NCBI GenBank assembly: GCA_900550685.1
Contig: URTS01000051.1
Span: 1-12,159 of the forward strand
Direction: 5' to 3'
DNA length: 12,159 nucleotides
From: an uncultured Oscillibacter sp.
GTDB taxonomy: Bacteria > Bacillota > Clostridia > Oscillospirales > Oscillospiraceae
Positions 1 through 6,456 of this stretch are shown one piece after another; positions within the stretch are counted from its first letter, which is position 1, and every line of letters begins with the position of its first letter. The translations under genes were made by a program, and so were the position numbers. The notes below the pieces were generated by a model. The model worked only from the letters and a program-made list of their open reading frames with translations, made no database searches and was not told the DNA's origin.

Positions 1-327
1 GCTTGAAATACACGCTCCATCAAATCCCCAGTACAGCCTAAGAGCCTGGGATTCTGCCATTCCATACCCGGCAATTCGACCAACAATGCTCACAAGGACA
101 GGGGCATGGTACCTCTTGGAATATATCTGCGCAATATAATCGTAGGACAATCCAAGATGGCAAAAATACGATACAGCGTGTGGGTATTGAATTACTGTCG
201 ATTCCGGAACATACTCACAGCCAAAACCGACGTCATCTTTCCTCGCCAATTCCCGGCATATTGATTTTGCCGCCAAGTCTGGCCGCTTTGTAAAGATATG
301 AATGGCCCCTTGTAATCGTTTTATAAT
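1..327 (-). pseudogene. Unidentified open frame without a start, cut by left edge
   Basis: Reading leftwards on the minus strand, an open frame of 109 codons runs from just after two tandem TGA codons (333-328) to the window edge. Its translation looks protein-like, for example PESTVIQYPHAVSYFCHLG and YHAPVLVSIVGRIAGYG, with mixed hydrophobic and charged residues. It has no ATG near its beginning; the first is deep inside. A better start, ATG at 331 preceded by AAAAGG, opens the neighbouring frame and stops after 32 residues at 233. A single frameshift around 235-260 would join that start to the long frame, so this may be a frameshifted gene continuing off the left edge. I do not recognise the family. 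The base composition is AT-richer than the core genes to the right. It could also be a chance open frame. Confidence 0.35.
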
Positions 328-357
328 TCATCAGACCTTTTCGCAATAGTGAAGTCC

Positions 358-381
358 GGCGCAGGAGGAGACCTCCGCGCC
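358..381. repeat. Stem-loop between two low-GC reading frames
   Basis: GGCGC-A-GGAGG, loop AGA, CCTCC-GCGCC gives a 10-bp stem with one bulged base. It lies about 28 bases past the stop of the small gene at 410-910. Neither side is followed by a T-run, so it is not a standard intrinsic terminator; it may still end or stabilise that transcript. The rest of 1-409 holds only the open frame described separately. Confidence 0.4.
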
Positions 382-409
382 ACTGAATGATCTCGCCATA
401 TTTTACGTT

Positions 410-910
410 TTAGAAGCCTTTGTATTTTTTAAGAAATTCGATGATTGAAAGACTGCAAATGTCGGATAAAATCTCTTCTCGTGTAGACCACCATGAATCT
501 CCGATGTATCGTTGACCATACTGGTAATACCACGGGACTATAGTTCCGTACACGTTTGCTTTCTTATCCAGTTTATGCAGATAAATGTGTTGGCCAATCG
601 AAACGGCATACTCCTCGTCTATCTGATAGGCCACCTCAAATAGCTCGCTGTTTTCTTTTGAACGCTTAACTTCCTTGTAATTTTCCTCCAGTGCCTTCAC
701 AGAATATTCATGAGGCTCTCTATACAGCGTGCGTAGCAGGGTGTCGGTGTCAAAATGCAGCAGCAAGTTCTCTTGGCTTTCATATATTTCGTTATCACAA
801 AGCTGGATATATGCCGAACTGACATTCCAGTTTTCGAGAGGGAATTTCCGAATGATTATCTGATTGTCCACAATAATTTGTCCCTTCACATAGCATTTGG
901 GGTCGGGCAT
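410..910 (-). CDS. Hypothetical protein, possible immunity protein
   Basis: A 166-residue soluble protein, rich in acidic and aromatic residues (IVPWYYQYGQRYIGDSWW near residues 120-140), with no signal peptide, membrane segment or recognisable catalytic motif. I do not recognise the family. I chose ATG at 910 because AGGTGA (919-924) sits eight bases upstream. A GTG at 922 is in frame but falls inside that ribosome binding site. Low GC sets it apart from gdhA and everything to its right. Upstream on the same strand, 38 bases away, a 23-codon fragment ends in a histidine- and aromatic-rich tail typical of secreted toxin C-termini. The order toxin tail, short gap, small acidic protein is how immunity genes follow polymorphic toxins, which is the only reason for suggesting that role. 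The gene appears intact. That it is coding is fairly sure; its function is not. Confidence 0.6.
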   Translation of the reverse strand: MPDPKCYVKGQIIVDNQIIIRKFPLENWNVSSAYIQLCDNEIYESQENLLLHFDTDTLLRTLYREPHEYSVKALEENYKEVKRSKENSELFEVAYQIDEEYAVSIGQHIYLHKLDKKANVYGTIVPWYYQYGQRYIGDSWWSTREEILSDICSLSIIEFLKKYKGF

Positions 911-922
911 TCGTCCGCTCAC

Positions 923-1100
923 CTAAATACCCTTGTGCAGTCGTGCCATTATATTTGCAGCCTACTATGCCGTTTATACCTCTCCCAGTGCGGATAAGAA
1001 CCGTGTTCATCTGTCTGGCTTCATCGTATCATACAGCACAAGCAGTTGCAACAAGATCTGCCGTCAAGAATATGATCATCACCGGCAAGATCCTGCGAAA
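923..1100. other. Low-GC gap between small gene and gdhA terminator
   Basis: Apart from the short toxin-like tail at 949-1020, no gene, tRNA or repeat is seen here. All frames are short. Composition changes to high GC at about 1080-1105, exactly where the gdhA terminator hairpin starts, so this is probably the edge of an inserted or decayed accessory segment. Confidence 0.4.
949..1020 (-). pseudogene. Possible toxin C-terminal fragment
   Basis: The minus-strand frame reads SQTDEHGSYPHWERYKRHS then RLQI and a TAA at 951-949. It is preceded directly by an in-frame TGA (1023-1021), and the frames above it are closed within tens of bases, so no full gene is present. A histidine, glycine, tyrosine, tryptophan-rich tail of this kind is common at the end of polymorphic toxin domains, and the small gene at 410-910 follows 38 bases later. 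This is an inference from style and position; 23 codons could also be chance. Confidence 0.25.
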
Positions 1101-1102
1101 AG

Positions 1103-1142
1103 ACAGGAGCGGCGCCGCTGATGCGGTGCCGCTCCTGTTTTT
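1103..1142. terminator. Bidirectional intrinsic terminator after gdhA
   Basis: ACAGGAGCGGCGCCGC, loop TGAT, GCGGTGCCGCTCCTGT forms a 16-bp stem with one G-T wobble. The plus side continues TTTTAT; the minus side continues CTTTTCG. It lies about 65 bases beyond the gdhA stop and should end gdhA, while also blocking transcription coming from the left. Confidence 0.85.
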
Positions 1143-1201
1143 ATCGTTTCTGTGTGTTTTTTATGCAGAAAGCGCTGAAAGGGAATGGGCTGATTCGAAA
1201 A

Positions 1202-2551
1202 TCAGACAATGCCCTGGGCCAGCATGGCCTCGGCAACCTTCTTGAAGCCTGCCAGGTTGGCACCGGCCACCAGGTTGCCCTCCTGGCCGTACTCCTTGGC
1301 GGCGTCGTTGATGTTGTGGAAGATGTTCACCATGATGTCGTGGAGCTTGGCGTCCACTTCCTCGAAGGTCCAGGAGTAGCGCATGGAGTTCTGGCTCATC
1401 TCCAGACCGGAGGTGGCCACGCCGCCGGCGTTGGCCGCCTTGGCAGGAGCGAACAGCAGACCGGCTTTCTGGATGATCTCAATGGCCTCGGGGGTGGAGG
1501 GCATGTTGGCGCCTTCGGCAACGGCCATGGCGCCGCCCTTGACGATCTCCTCCGCCTCGGCAGCGGTGATCTCATTCTGGGTGGCGCAGGGCAAGGCGAT
1601 GTCGCAGGGGATGGACCAGATGCCCCGGAAGCCCTCGGTATAGGTGCTGCCGGAAACCTGGGCGGCATACTCCTTGATGCGGCCGCGCTTCACCAGCTTG
1701 ATGTCCTTCACCACGTCCAGCTTGATGCCGTCGGGATCGTGGATATAGCCGTTGGAATCACTCAGGGCAACCACCTTGGCACCCAGGGCGGTGGCCTTTT
1801 CGCAGGCGAAGATGGCCACGTTGCCGCTGCCGGAGATGACCACGGTCTTGCCCTGGAAGCTGTCGTTCTTCAGGGTCTTGAGCATTTCCTCGGTGAGGTA
1901 GCACAGGCCGTAGCCGGTGGCCTCGGTCCGGGCCAGGGAACCGCCGTAGGTCAGGCCCTTGCCGGTGAGGACGGCGGCGTCAAAGCTGTTGCGCATCCGC
2001 TTGTACTGGCCGAACAGGAAGCCGATCTCCCGGCCGCCCACGCCGATGTCGCCGGCGGGCACGTCGGTGAACTGGCCGATGTGGCGCTGCAGCTCCGTCA
2101 TAAAGCTCTGGCAGAAGCGCATGACCTCGGCGTCGGACTTGCCCTTGGGGTCAAAGTCGCTGCCGCCCTTGCCGCCGCCGATGGGCAGGCCGGTGAGGCT
2201 GTTCTTCAGCACCTGCTCAAAGCCCAGGAACTTGAGGATGGACAGGTTCACGGTGGGGTGGAACCGCAGGCCGCCCTTGTAGGGGCCGATGGCAGAGTTG
2301 AACTGCACACGATAGCCCCGGTTGACCTGGACCTTGCCGTTGTCATCGGTCCAGGGCACCCGGAAGGTGACCACCCGCTCAGGCTCCACAAAGCGCTCCA
2401 GCAGGCCAGCCTTCTCCATCTCGGGATGGCGCTCCACCATGGGCTCCAGGCCTTCCAGGACTTCCAGAACGGCCTGGTGGAATTCCTTCTGGTCAGGATC
2501 GCGGGCCAGGACCTTGTCATAGACCCGCTTGCAATATTCGTTGTTCAGCAT
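1202..2551 (-). CDS. gdhA: NADP-type glutamate dehydrogenase
   Basis: Cytoplasmic enzyme that makes glutamate from 2-oxoglutarate, ammonia and NAD(P)H, or runs in reverse; expected to be a homohexamer. The 449 residues match the normal length of the bacterial hexameric family. The substrate domain shows YKGGLRFHP (91-99), LPIGGGKGGSDFDPKGKSD (122-140) with the catalytic lysine at 128, and VPAGDIGVG (164-172) with the catalytic aspartate at 168. The nucleotide domain has the Rossmann motif SGSGNVA (240-246), followed by ALSDSNG (262-268). That serine-rich end of the second strand resembles the E. coli NADP enzyme rather than the NAD form of Clostridium symbiosum, so NADP use is inferred. NAGGVATSG (374-382) and NLVAGAN near the end complete the family pattern. 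The start at 2551 is supported by AAAGGAG nine to ten bases upstream. It is monocistronic, with its own promoter and terminator. Confidence 0.97.
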   Translation of the reverse strand: MLNNEYCKRVYDKVLARDPDQKEFHQAVLEVLEGLEPMVERHPEMEKAGLLERFVEPERVVTFRVPWTDDNGKVQVNRGYRVQFNSAIGPYKGGLRFHPTVNLSILKFLGFEQVLKNSLTGLPIGGGKGGSDFDPKGKSDAEVMRFCQSFMTELQRHIGQFTDVPAGDIGVGGREIGFLFGQYKRMRNSFDAAVLTGKGLTYGGSLARTEATGYGLCYLTEEMLKTLKNDSFQGKTVVISGSGNVAIFACEKATALGAKVVALSDSNGYIHDPDGIKLDVVKDIKLVKRGRIKEYAAQVSGSTYTEGFRGIWSIPCDIALPCATQNEITAAEAEEIVKGGAMAVAEGANMPSTPEAIEIIQKAGLLFAPAKAANAGGVATSGLEMSQNSMRYSWTFEEVDAKLHDIMVNIFHNINDAAKEYGQEGNLVAGANLAGFKKVAEAMLAQGIV

Positions 2552-2601
2552 GAAAAATTACTCCTTTCAAGCTTCTCTGTGCCGGGAAACTTTTACGCTT
2601 T

Positions 2602-2630
2602 ATCTTACCAAATCAAAGCCTGGTAGTCCA
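2602..2630 (-). promoter_or_regulatory. Probable sigma-A promoter of gdhA
   Basis: On the minus strand TGGACT (2630-2625), a 17-base spacer and TAAGAT (2607-2602). Each hexamer matches four of six consensus positions. It would give a leader of about 45 bases before gdhA. Confidence 0.45.
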
Positions 2631-2685
2631 GTGTATTTTTGAACAAATGTGAAAGTTTTATGGGGGAATCCTGCAATTTCACACA

Positions 2686-2724
2686 ATAAAAACACCCCCG
2701 CTGTCCGGAGAAGAACAGCGGGGG
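2686..2724 (-). terminator. Intrinsic terminator of the TIGR04255-family gene
   Basis: CCCCCGCTGT (minus reading from 2724), a 10-base loop and ACAGCGGGGG give a perfect 10-bp stem, followed on the minus strand by TGTTTTTATTG. It lies about 30 bases past the stop at 2756 and separates this gene from gdhA downstream. Confidence 0.9.
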
Positions 2725-2755
2725 CGCAAAACGTTTTTCCGTGGGAGACAGGGGG

Positions 2756-3535
2756 TCACGCCCGGCCCATGGCATCCCGGAGGGTATCGGTAACGGCACC
2801 CTCAAAGACCCGGGAGGAGTGGCCGTGGAGGGTCTCCAGAGCCGCGGCGGCCAGGCCACAGGGGGTGTTTCCGCCCATGGACAGGTCCATGTCCAGAATA
2901 AACTTCACCTCCGGGTCCTGGGCCACGTTGGGATTGTTGATCTTCAGGCGGCCGGTCCCGGCGTGGATCTTGGCGGCGCAGCTGGAATCCAGCTTCACCT
3001 GGATATCGTAGCCGCAGGAGAGGACCCGGTCCTCCTCCACATCCGCCTCGGCCAGGGCCCCCAGGTAGGCGGGGGTGATGAGCTGGCGCCAGGGGGTGCC
3101 CTCCAGGTCCAGAGCCTTCCGGGAGACAACGTTCAGGTACCGGAGCCCCACCCGCTGGAAATAGGCGGGCTTGTAGAGCTGGATGAAGGCGGCCAGGGGC
3201 TTGTCCAGCATCCGGGCGAACTCCTCCCAGCCGGGATAGGACAGGGTGGACAGGGCGATGAAGTCCTTGGTGAGGTTCAGCTTCCACCTGCCGTCCTGGG
3301 AGAGAAAGTGGTAATTGGTGACGGCGGGCTGGGGCTCCACCTTGCCGTTCACCACCTTGGAAGGCAGGATGTCCTGCTTCCGGGCGTACTGAGGGAAGTC
3401 CTCCCTGATGCGCTCCTGAAAGTCGGCGGGCTCCACATTGTTGATGGTGAGGATGGTGGGGAAGCGCAGCTGGCAGATGACCTCATGGGTCAGTGTTTTT
3501 TCATAATGGGTGCGGGGATGGTCGGAAAACAGCAT
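2756..3535 (-). CDS. TIGR04255 family protein of unknown function
   Basis: A 259-residue soluble protein with the pattern of the sporadically distributed TIGR04255 family: an N-terminal EVICQLRFPTILTI segment (about 18-31), then FQERIREDFPQY (about 39-50), a central YKPAYFQRVGLRYLNVVSR block (about 121-139), and a C-terminal strand-rich part with VKFILDMDLS. Family length is usually about 250-270, so it looks complete. No catalytic residues, signal peptide or membrane segment are visible, and the family has no established function that I know of. ATG at 3535 has AAAAGGAG eight bases upstream. It is a single-gene unit with a near-consensus promoter and a strong terminator, in GC-rich DNA like its core neighbours, so it does not look recently acquired despite the patchy distribution of the family. 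Confidence 0.85.
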   Translation of the reverse strand: MLFSDHPRTHYEKTLTHEVICQLRFPTILTINNVEPADFQERIREDFPQYARKQDILPSKVVNGKVEPQPAVTNYHFLSQDGRWKLNLTKDFIALSTLSYPGWEEFARMLDKPLAAFIQLYKPAYFQRVGLRYLNVVSRKALDLEGTPWRQLITPAYLGALAEADVEEDRVLSCGYDIQVKLDSSCAAKIHAGTGRLKINNPNVAQDPEVKFILDMDLSMGGNTPCGLAAAALETLHGHSSRVFEGAVTDTLRDAMGRA

Positions 3536-3573
3536 AAAAATCGCTCCTTTTTATGGACTTTTTGATGGCCCCT

Positions 3574-3602
3574 ATTGTAGCGCCAACCGGGGGAAAAGTC
3601 AA
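3574..3602 (-). promoter_or_regulatory. Strong sigma-A promoter of the TIGR04255-family gene
   Basis: Minus strand TTGACT (3602-3597), 17-base spacer, TACAAT (3579-3574): five of six matches in both hexamers with ideal spacing. The leader to the ATG at 3535 would be about 30 bases and contains the AAGGAG site. Confidence 0.85.
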
Positions 3603-3662
3603 TGTTCCCATTTGCGGGACGGCGCCGGGGAAATGTCTGCCAGGACTGCCAGATTTTGAGGG

Positions 3663-3692
3663 TTGTTTCCAGTGGGGCGGTTCCGGTAGAAT
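3663..3692 (+). promoter_or_regulatory. Tentative promoter of the cell-wall hydrolase gene
   Basis: TTGTTT (3663-3668), an 18-base spacer and TAGAAT (3687-3692). The -10 matches five of six, the -35 only three of six. A WalR-like site begins four bases after it, which would place that site around the transcription start. Confidence 0.3.
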
Positions 3693-3695
3693 AAA

Positions 3696-3712
3696 GTTAC
3701 AAAACGGTAACA
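3696..3712 (-). promoter_or_regulatory. WalR-like binding site (perfect consensus match)
   Basis: Read on the minus strand the site is TGTTAC-CGTTT-TGTAAC. This fits the WalR (YycF) consensus TGTWAH-N5-TGTWAH at every defined position. It stands 22 bases before the start codon of a secreted cell-wall hydrolase, the type of gene WalRK controls in Firmicutes. The inverted orientation and the position near or after the likely transcription start would fit repression rather than activation, but that is inference. Confidence 0.5.
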
Positions 3713-3734
3713 AAATCGGAAAGGATGGAAAATC

Positions 3735-4526
3735 ATGAAACGATGTACATATCTGCTGACTGCCCTGCTGCTGTGGGGAGTGCTGACGGTCCCCGCCGGG
3801 GCCGCCCGCCGGAGCGTGCCGGTGCAGGCGGATGGAAAGGCTGTCACATCGGCTGCCTACGTGGAACAGGGGGTGACCTACGTGCCCCTCCGGGCCCTGC
3901 TGACTGCCCTGGGGGGCTGGGAGGTATGGTGGGACAGCGGGAACGGCCAGGCGGCGGCAGCCTCCCAAAGCGGCAGCCTTCGGGCGGACCCGGCGGCAAA
4001 CACCGTCACCGTCAGCGGCAGGACCCTGCCGGGCCGGGTGACGGTGGAGCGGGGCGTGACCTATGTGCCCCTGCGGCTGGTGTGTGAGGCTCTGGGCTGC
4101 CGGGTGGAGTGGGACCCCTATCTGGGGGGCGCGGCGGTGACCTCGCCGGGGGCCGCCTATGACGCCGGGGAGCTGTACTGGCTGGCCCGGATCATCTATG
4201 CCGAAAGCGGCGGGGAATCCATCACCGGGCAGATCGCCGTGGGCAACGTGATTTTGAACCGGGTGAAGAGTAGCCAGTTTCCGGACACGGTGGAGGGCGT
4301 CATTTTCGACCGGAAGGACGCCGTCCAGTTTGAGCCGGTAGGCAACGGCCGGATCTACCAGACCCCTTCGGCCCAGTCCGTGGAGGCGGCCAAACGGGCG
4401 CTGGACGGGGAAAACGTTGTCGGCTCCGCCCTGTACTTCTACGCCCCGGCCCTGTCTCAGGGCACATGGATCAACGCCAACTGCACCTACCGGCAGACCA
4501 TCGGCTGCCACCGGTTCTACATCTGA
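3735..4526 (+). CDS. Secreted SleB-type cell-wall hydrolase with copper-amine-oxidase-like stalk domain
   Basis: A 263-residue exported protein. Residues 1-23 are a signal peptide: MKR, a leucine-rich core, then cleavage near AGA-A. Residues about 28-135 form a copper-amine-oxidase N-terminal-like domain, recognised by two copies of GVTYVPLR (46-53 and 107-114), each followed by an ALG and a tryptophan-bearing W-D strand. It probably binds the wall or spaces the enzyme from the membrane rather than binding copper. Residues about 145-263 are the SleB (Hydrolase_2) lytic transglycosylase-like domain: LARIIYAESGGE (150-161) with the catalytic glutamate at 157, then GNVILNRV, VIFDRKDAVQFEP, ALYFYAPAL and a closing GCHRFYI. 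Such enzymes cleave peptidoglycan glycan strands, in spores or growing cells; which applies here cannot be told. GGAAAGGATGG precedes the ATG. It is transcribed divergently from the TIGR04255-family gene. Confidence 0.92.
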   Translation: MKRCTYLLTALLLWGVLTVPAGAARRSVPVQADGKAVTSAAYVEQGVTYVPLRALLTALGGWEVWWDSGNGQAAAASQSGSLRADPAANTVTVSGRTLPGRVTVERGVTYVPLRLVCEALGCRVEWDPYLGGAAVTSPGAAYDAGELYWLARIIYAESGGESITGQIAVGNVILNRVKSSQFPDTVEGVIFDRKDAVQFEPVGNGRIYQTPSAQSVEAAKRALDGENVVGSALYFYAPALSQGTWINANCTYRQTIGCHRFYI

Positions 4527-4540
4527 ACGCCTGTTTCTGG

Positions 4541-4574
4541 AAAAAACGCTGCCTCCGCATTTGCGGAGGCAGCG
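4541..4574 (-). terminator. Intrinsic terminator of ade
   Basis: Minus reading: CGCTGCCTCCGC, loop AAAT, GCGGAGGCAGCG, then TTTTTT (4546-4541). It is a perfect 12-bp stem with a six-T tail. It sits between the converging hydrolase and ade genes. In the plus direction no T-run follows, so it is asymmetric in favour of ade. Confidence 0.9.
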
Positions 4575-4598
4575 CTGCTGTATGGATAGATTCCAGGG

Positions 4599-6323
4599 TT
4601 ATACGTAGCTCTGGGTGGTGACGTCAAAGACGCCGCGGGTGGTGATGCGGAGGGAGGGGATCACCGGCAGGGCCATGAAGCTCAGGGTCATGAAGGGGTC
4701 AATGCCGGGATTCACGCCCAGGGAGTGGGCCACGTCCTTGGCCTGTTCCAGCTTTTCGTTTACCGTTACCAACGGCTCATCGCTCATGATGCCGGCGATG
4801 GCCAGGGGGACCTCGGCGGCGGGACGGCCCTGATCCCACACTACGATGCCGCCGTTCAGCTCCACCACCCGGTTCACGGCGGCGGCCATGTTGGCCTCGT
4901 TGGTGCCCACCACGATGATGTTGTGGGAGTCGTGGGAGATGGAGGTGGCCACCGCGCCGGACTTCAGGCCGTAGCCCTGGATGTAGCCAATGCCGATATG
5001 GTGGGTGTTCTTGTGCCGCTCCACCACGGCGATCTTCAGCACGTCGTAGTCCACGTCGATGCGGTCGGAGTACCCGGCGTCCACCGTGGTGATCTCGCCG
5101 TCCACCATGCCGATGATGCCCCGTGGCCGCTTTTCGGCAAAGTCCTCGGCGGTGAGGGAGGCTACATGAAAGGTCTTGTGGGCCCGCTCCACCAGATAGG
5201 GTTCGATCTCCGGGGCGGGGAAGTCACGGACCTGGCCGTGGTCCACCATCAGGACGCCCTTCTTGTAGACCTGCTCAATGTTGAAGGAGCGGAAGTTGTC
5301 GATGATGACGAAGTCCGCCAGATAGCCGGGGGAGATGCCACCCCGGTTGTTCAGCAGGAAGTACCGGGCGGCGTTGTGGCAGGCCACCTTCACGGCGGTG
5401 ATGGGGTCGGCTCCCAGGGAGATGGCCCGCTTGATGATGTAGTCGATGTGGCCTTTTTCCAGCAGGTCGTTGGGGTGTTTGTCATCGGTGCAGAACATGC
5501 AGCGGTCGGCGTACTGGCTGCTGAGGAGGGGCATCAGGGCGTCCAGGTTCCGGGCGGCGGTGCCCTCCCGGATCATGATATACTGGCCCCGCTCCAGCTT
5601 GGCCAGAGCGTCCTTCAGGTCGTGGCATTCGTGGTCGGAGTAGACGCCGGCGGCAATGTAGGCGTTGAGGTCGTTGCCCTGGAGGTCCGGGGCGTGGCCG
5701 TCGATCTTCTTGTGGTGGGCCTGGGCCGCCACGATCTTTTCCACCGTCTGCTCGTCGCCGTTGATGGCGCCCACAAAGTTCATCATCTCCGCCAGGCCCT
5801 GGACACGGGGGTGGTCATAGAAGCTGTCGATGGCCCGGTAATCCAGAATGGCGCCGGATTCGTCCAGGGGTGTGGCCGGGACGCAGGAGGGCAGCATGAA
5901 CCGCACGTCCACCGGCAGGTTTTCCGTGGCCTGGAGCATGTACTCGATGCCGTCGGTGCCCATGACATTGGCAATCTCGTGGGGGTCCGTCACCACGGTG
6001 GTGGTGCCGTGGGGCAGGACGGCCTTCACAAACTCCGTGGGGCTGACCAGAGAACTTTCCAAGTGGATGTGGGCATCCAGAAAGCCGGGGAGGACGATCC
6101 TGTCGGTGCAGTCCACTTCCTCCCGGCCCTGGTAGCTGCCCATGCCCACGATGAGGCCTTCCGTTACGGCAATGTCCATGTTGGACAGCTCGTTGGAGAA
6201 CACATTGACGAAGGTGGCGTTTTTCAGCACCAGGTCCGCAGGTTCCCGCCCGGCGGCGGCCGCGATGATCCGCTGCTTTTTCAGCAGCTTCCGGTTGATC
6301 TTTCCCGCATAGCTTTCCGGCAT
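4599..6323 (-). CDS. ade: Adenine deaminase
   Basis: Cytoplasmic metal-dependent amidohydrolase converting adenine to hypoxanthine and ammonia in purine salvage. The product is 574 residues, close to the usual length of about 570-600. Visible motifs, numbered from this start: GFLDAHIHLESS (80-91) with metal-binding His85 and His87; TTVVTDPHEIANVMG (108-122); DGHAP (208-212) with His210; YSDHE (228-232) with His231; FCTDDKHPND (277-286) with the catalytic-type aspartate. The C-terminal part (HKNTHHIGIGYIQGYG, then SHDSHNIIVVGTNE) is the adenine deaminase C-terminal domain, which separates it from other amidohydrolases. I chose ATG at 6323 because GAAGGAG lies eight bases upstream and homologues begin with a similar stretch. 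An in-frame ATG at 6377 would add 18 residues that lie across this ribosome binding site. It has its own promoter and terminator and diverges from polA. Confidence 0.95.
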   Translation of the reverse strand: MPESYAGKINRKLLKKQRIIAAAAGREPADLVLKNATFVNVFSNELSNMDIAVTEGLIVGMGSYQGREEVDCTDRIVLPGFLDAHIHLESSLVSPTEFVKAVLPHGTTTVVTDPHEIANVMGTDGIEYMLQATENLPVDVRFMLPSCVPATPLDESGAILDYRAIDSFYDHPRVQGLAEMMNFVGAINGDEQTVEKIVAAQAHHKKIDGHAPDLQGNDLNAYIAAGVYSDHECHDLKDALAKLERGQYIMIREGTAARNLDALMPLLSSQYADRCMFCTDDKHPNDLLEKGHIDYIIKRAISLGADPITAVKVACHNAARYFLLNNRGGISPGYLADFVIIDNFRSFNIEQVYKKGVLMVDHGQVRDFPAPEIEPYLVERAHKTFHVASLTAEDFAEKRPRGIIGMVDGEITTVDAGYSDRIDVDYDVLKIAVVERHKNTHHIGIGYIQGYGLKSGAVATSISHDSHNIIVVGTNEANMAAAVNRVVELNGGIVVWDQGRPAAEVPLAIAGIMSDEPLVTVNEKLEQAKDVAHSLGVNPGIDPFMTLSFMALPVIPSLRITTRGVFDVTTQSYV

Positions 6324-6409
6324 AGTACCACTCCTTCTAAAAATAGTGTCAAAATCAAAAATACTTATACTAGACATAAAGAAACATAATACCGAATGTT
6401 CTTGGATGC

Positions 6410-6439
6410 AGTATACCCGAAAAGAACGGCTTTGTCCAT
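6410..6439 (-). promoter_or_regulatory. Sigma-A promoter of ade
   Basis: Minus strand TGGACA (6439-6434), an 18-base spacer and TATACT (6415-6410), five of six matches in each hexamer. The leader before the ATG at 6323 would be about 80 bases. I saw no purine riboswitch pattern in it. Confidence 0.7.
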
Positions 6440-6456
6440 AGCCGGGAGGGGCCGTT

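Noticed and set aside
1..327. Citrate-synthase-like resemblance of the segment ending VGRIAGYG
   Set aside because: Only a few residues recall the family's R-x-x-G-W region; the catalytic histidine context and surrounding motifs are absent.
795..1010. 71-codon minus-strand frame overlapping the small gene's start
   Set aside because: It lacks a good ribosome binding site, overlaps the better supported 410-910 gene in another frame, and resembles nothing known.
1040..1086. Short minus-strand hydrophobic peptide (MIIFLTADLVATACAV) as a small membrane toxin
   Set aside because: Only 16 codons, no clear ribosome binding site, and it lies in decayed sequence; no type I toxin features or antisense RNA promoter seen.
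923..1105. tRNA gene or attachment site at the composition boundary
   Set aside because: No cloverleaf, T-loop sequence or direct repeat was found in this stretch.
1121..2626. Long plus-strand open frame opposite gdhA
   Set aside because: It is the mirror of a clear glutamate dehydrogenase gene; its translation is low-complexity (rich in G, A, L, V, H) with no motif, as expected of antisense in GC-rich DNA.
3501..4511. 336-codon minus-strand frame opposite the cell-wall hydrolase
   Set aside because: The plus-strand gene has a signal peptide and catalytic motifs; the antisense product is rich in P, G, R and H without family features and overlaps the neighbouring promoter.
4725..6389. 554-codon plus-strand frame opposite ade
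   Set aside because: The minus-strand frame has all adenine deaminase motifs; the plus-strand product is a repetitive V, G, H, D-rich shadow.
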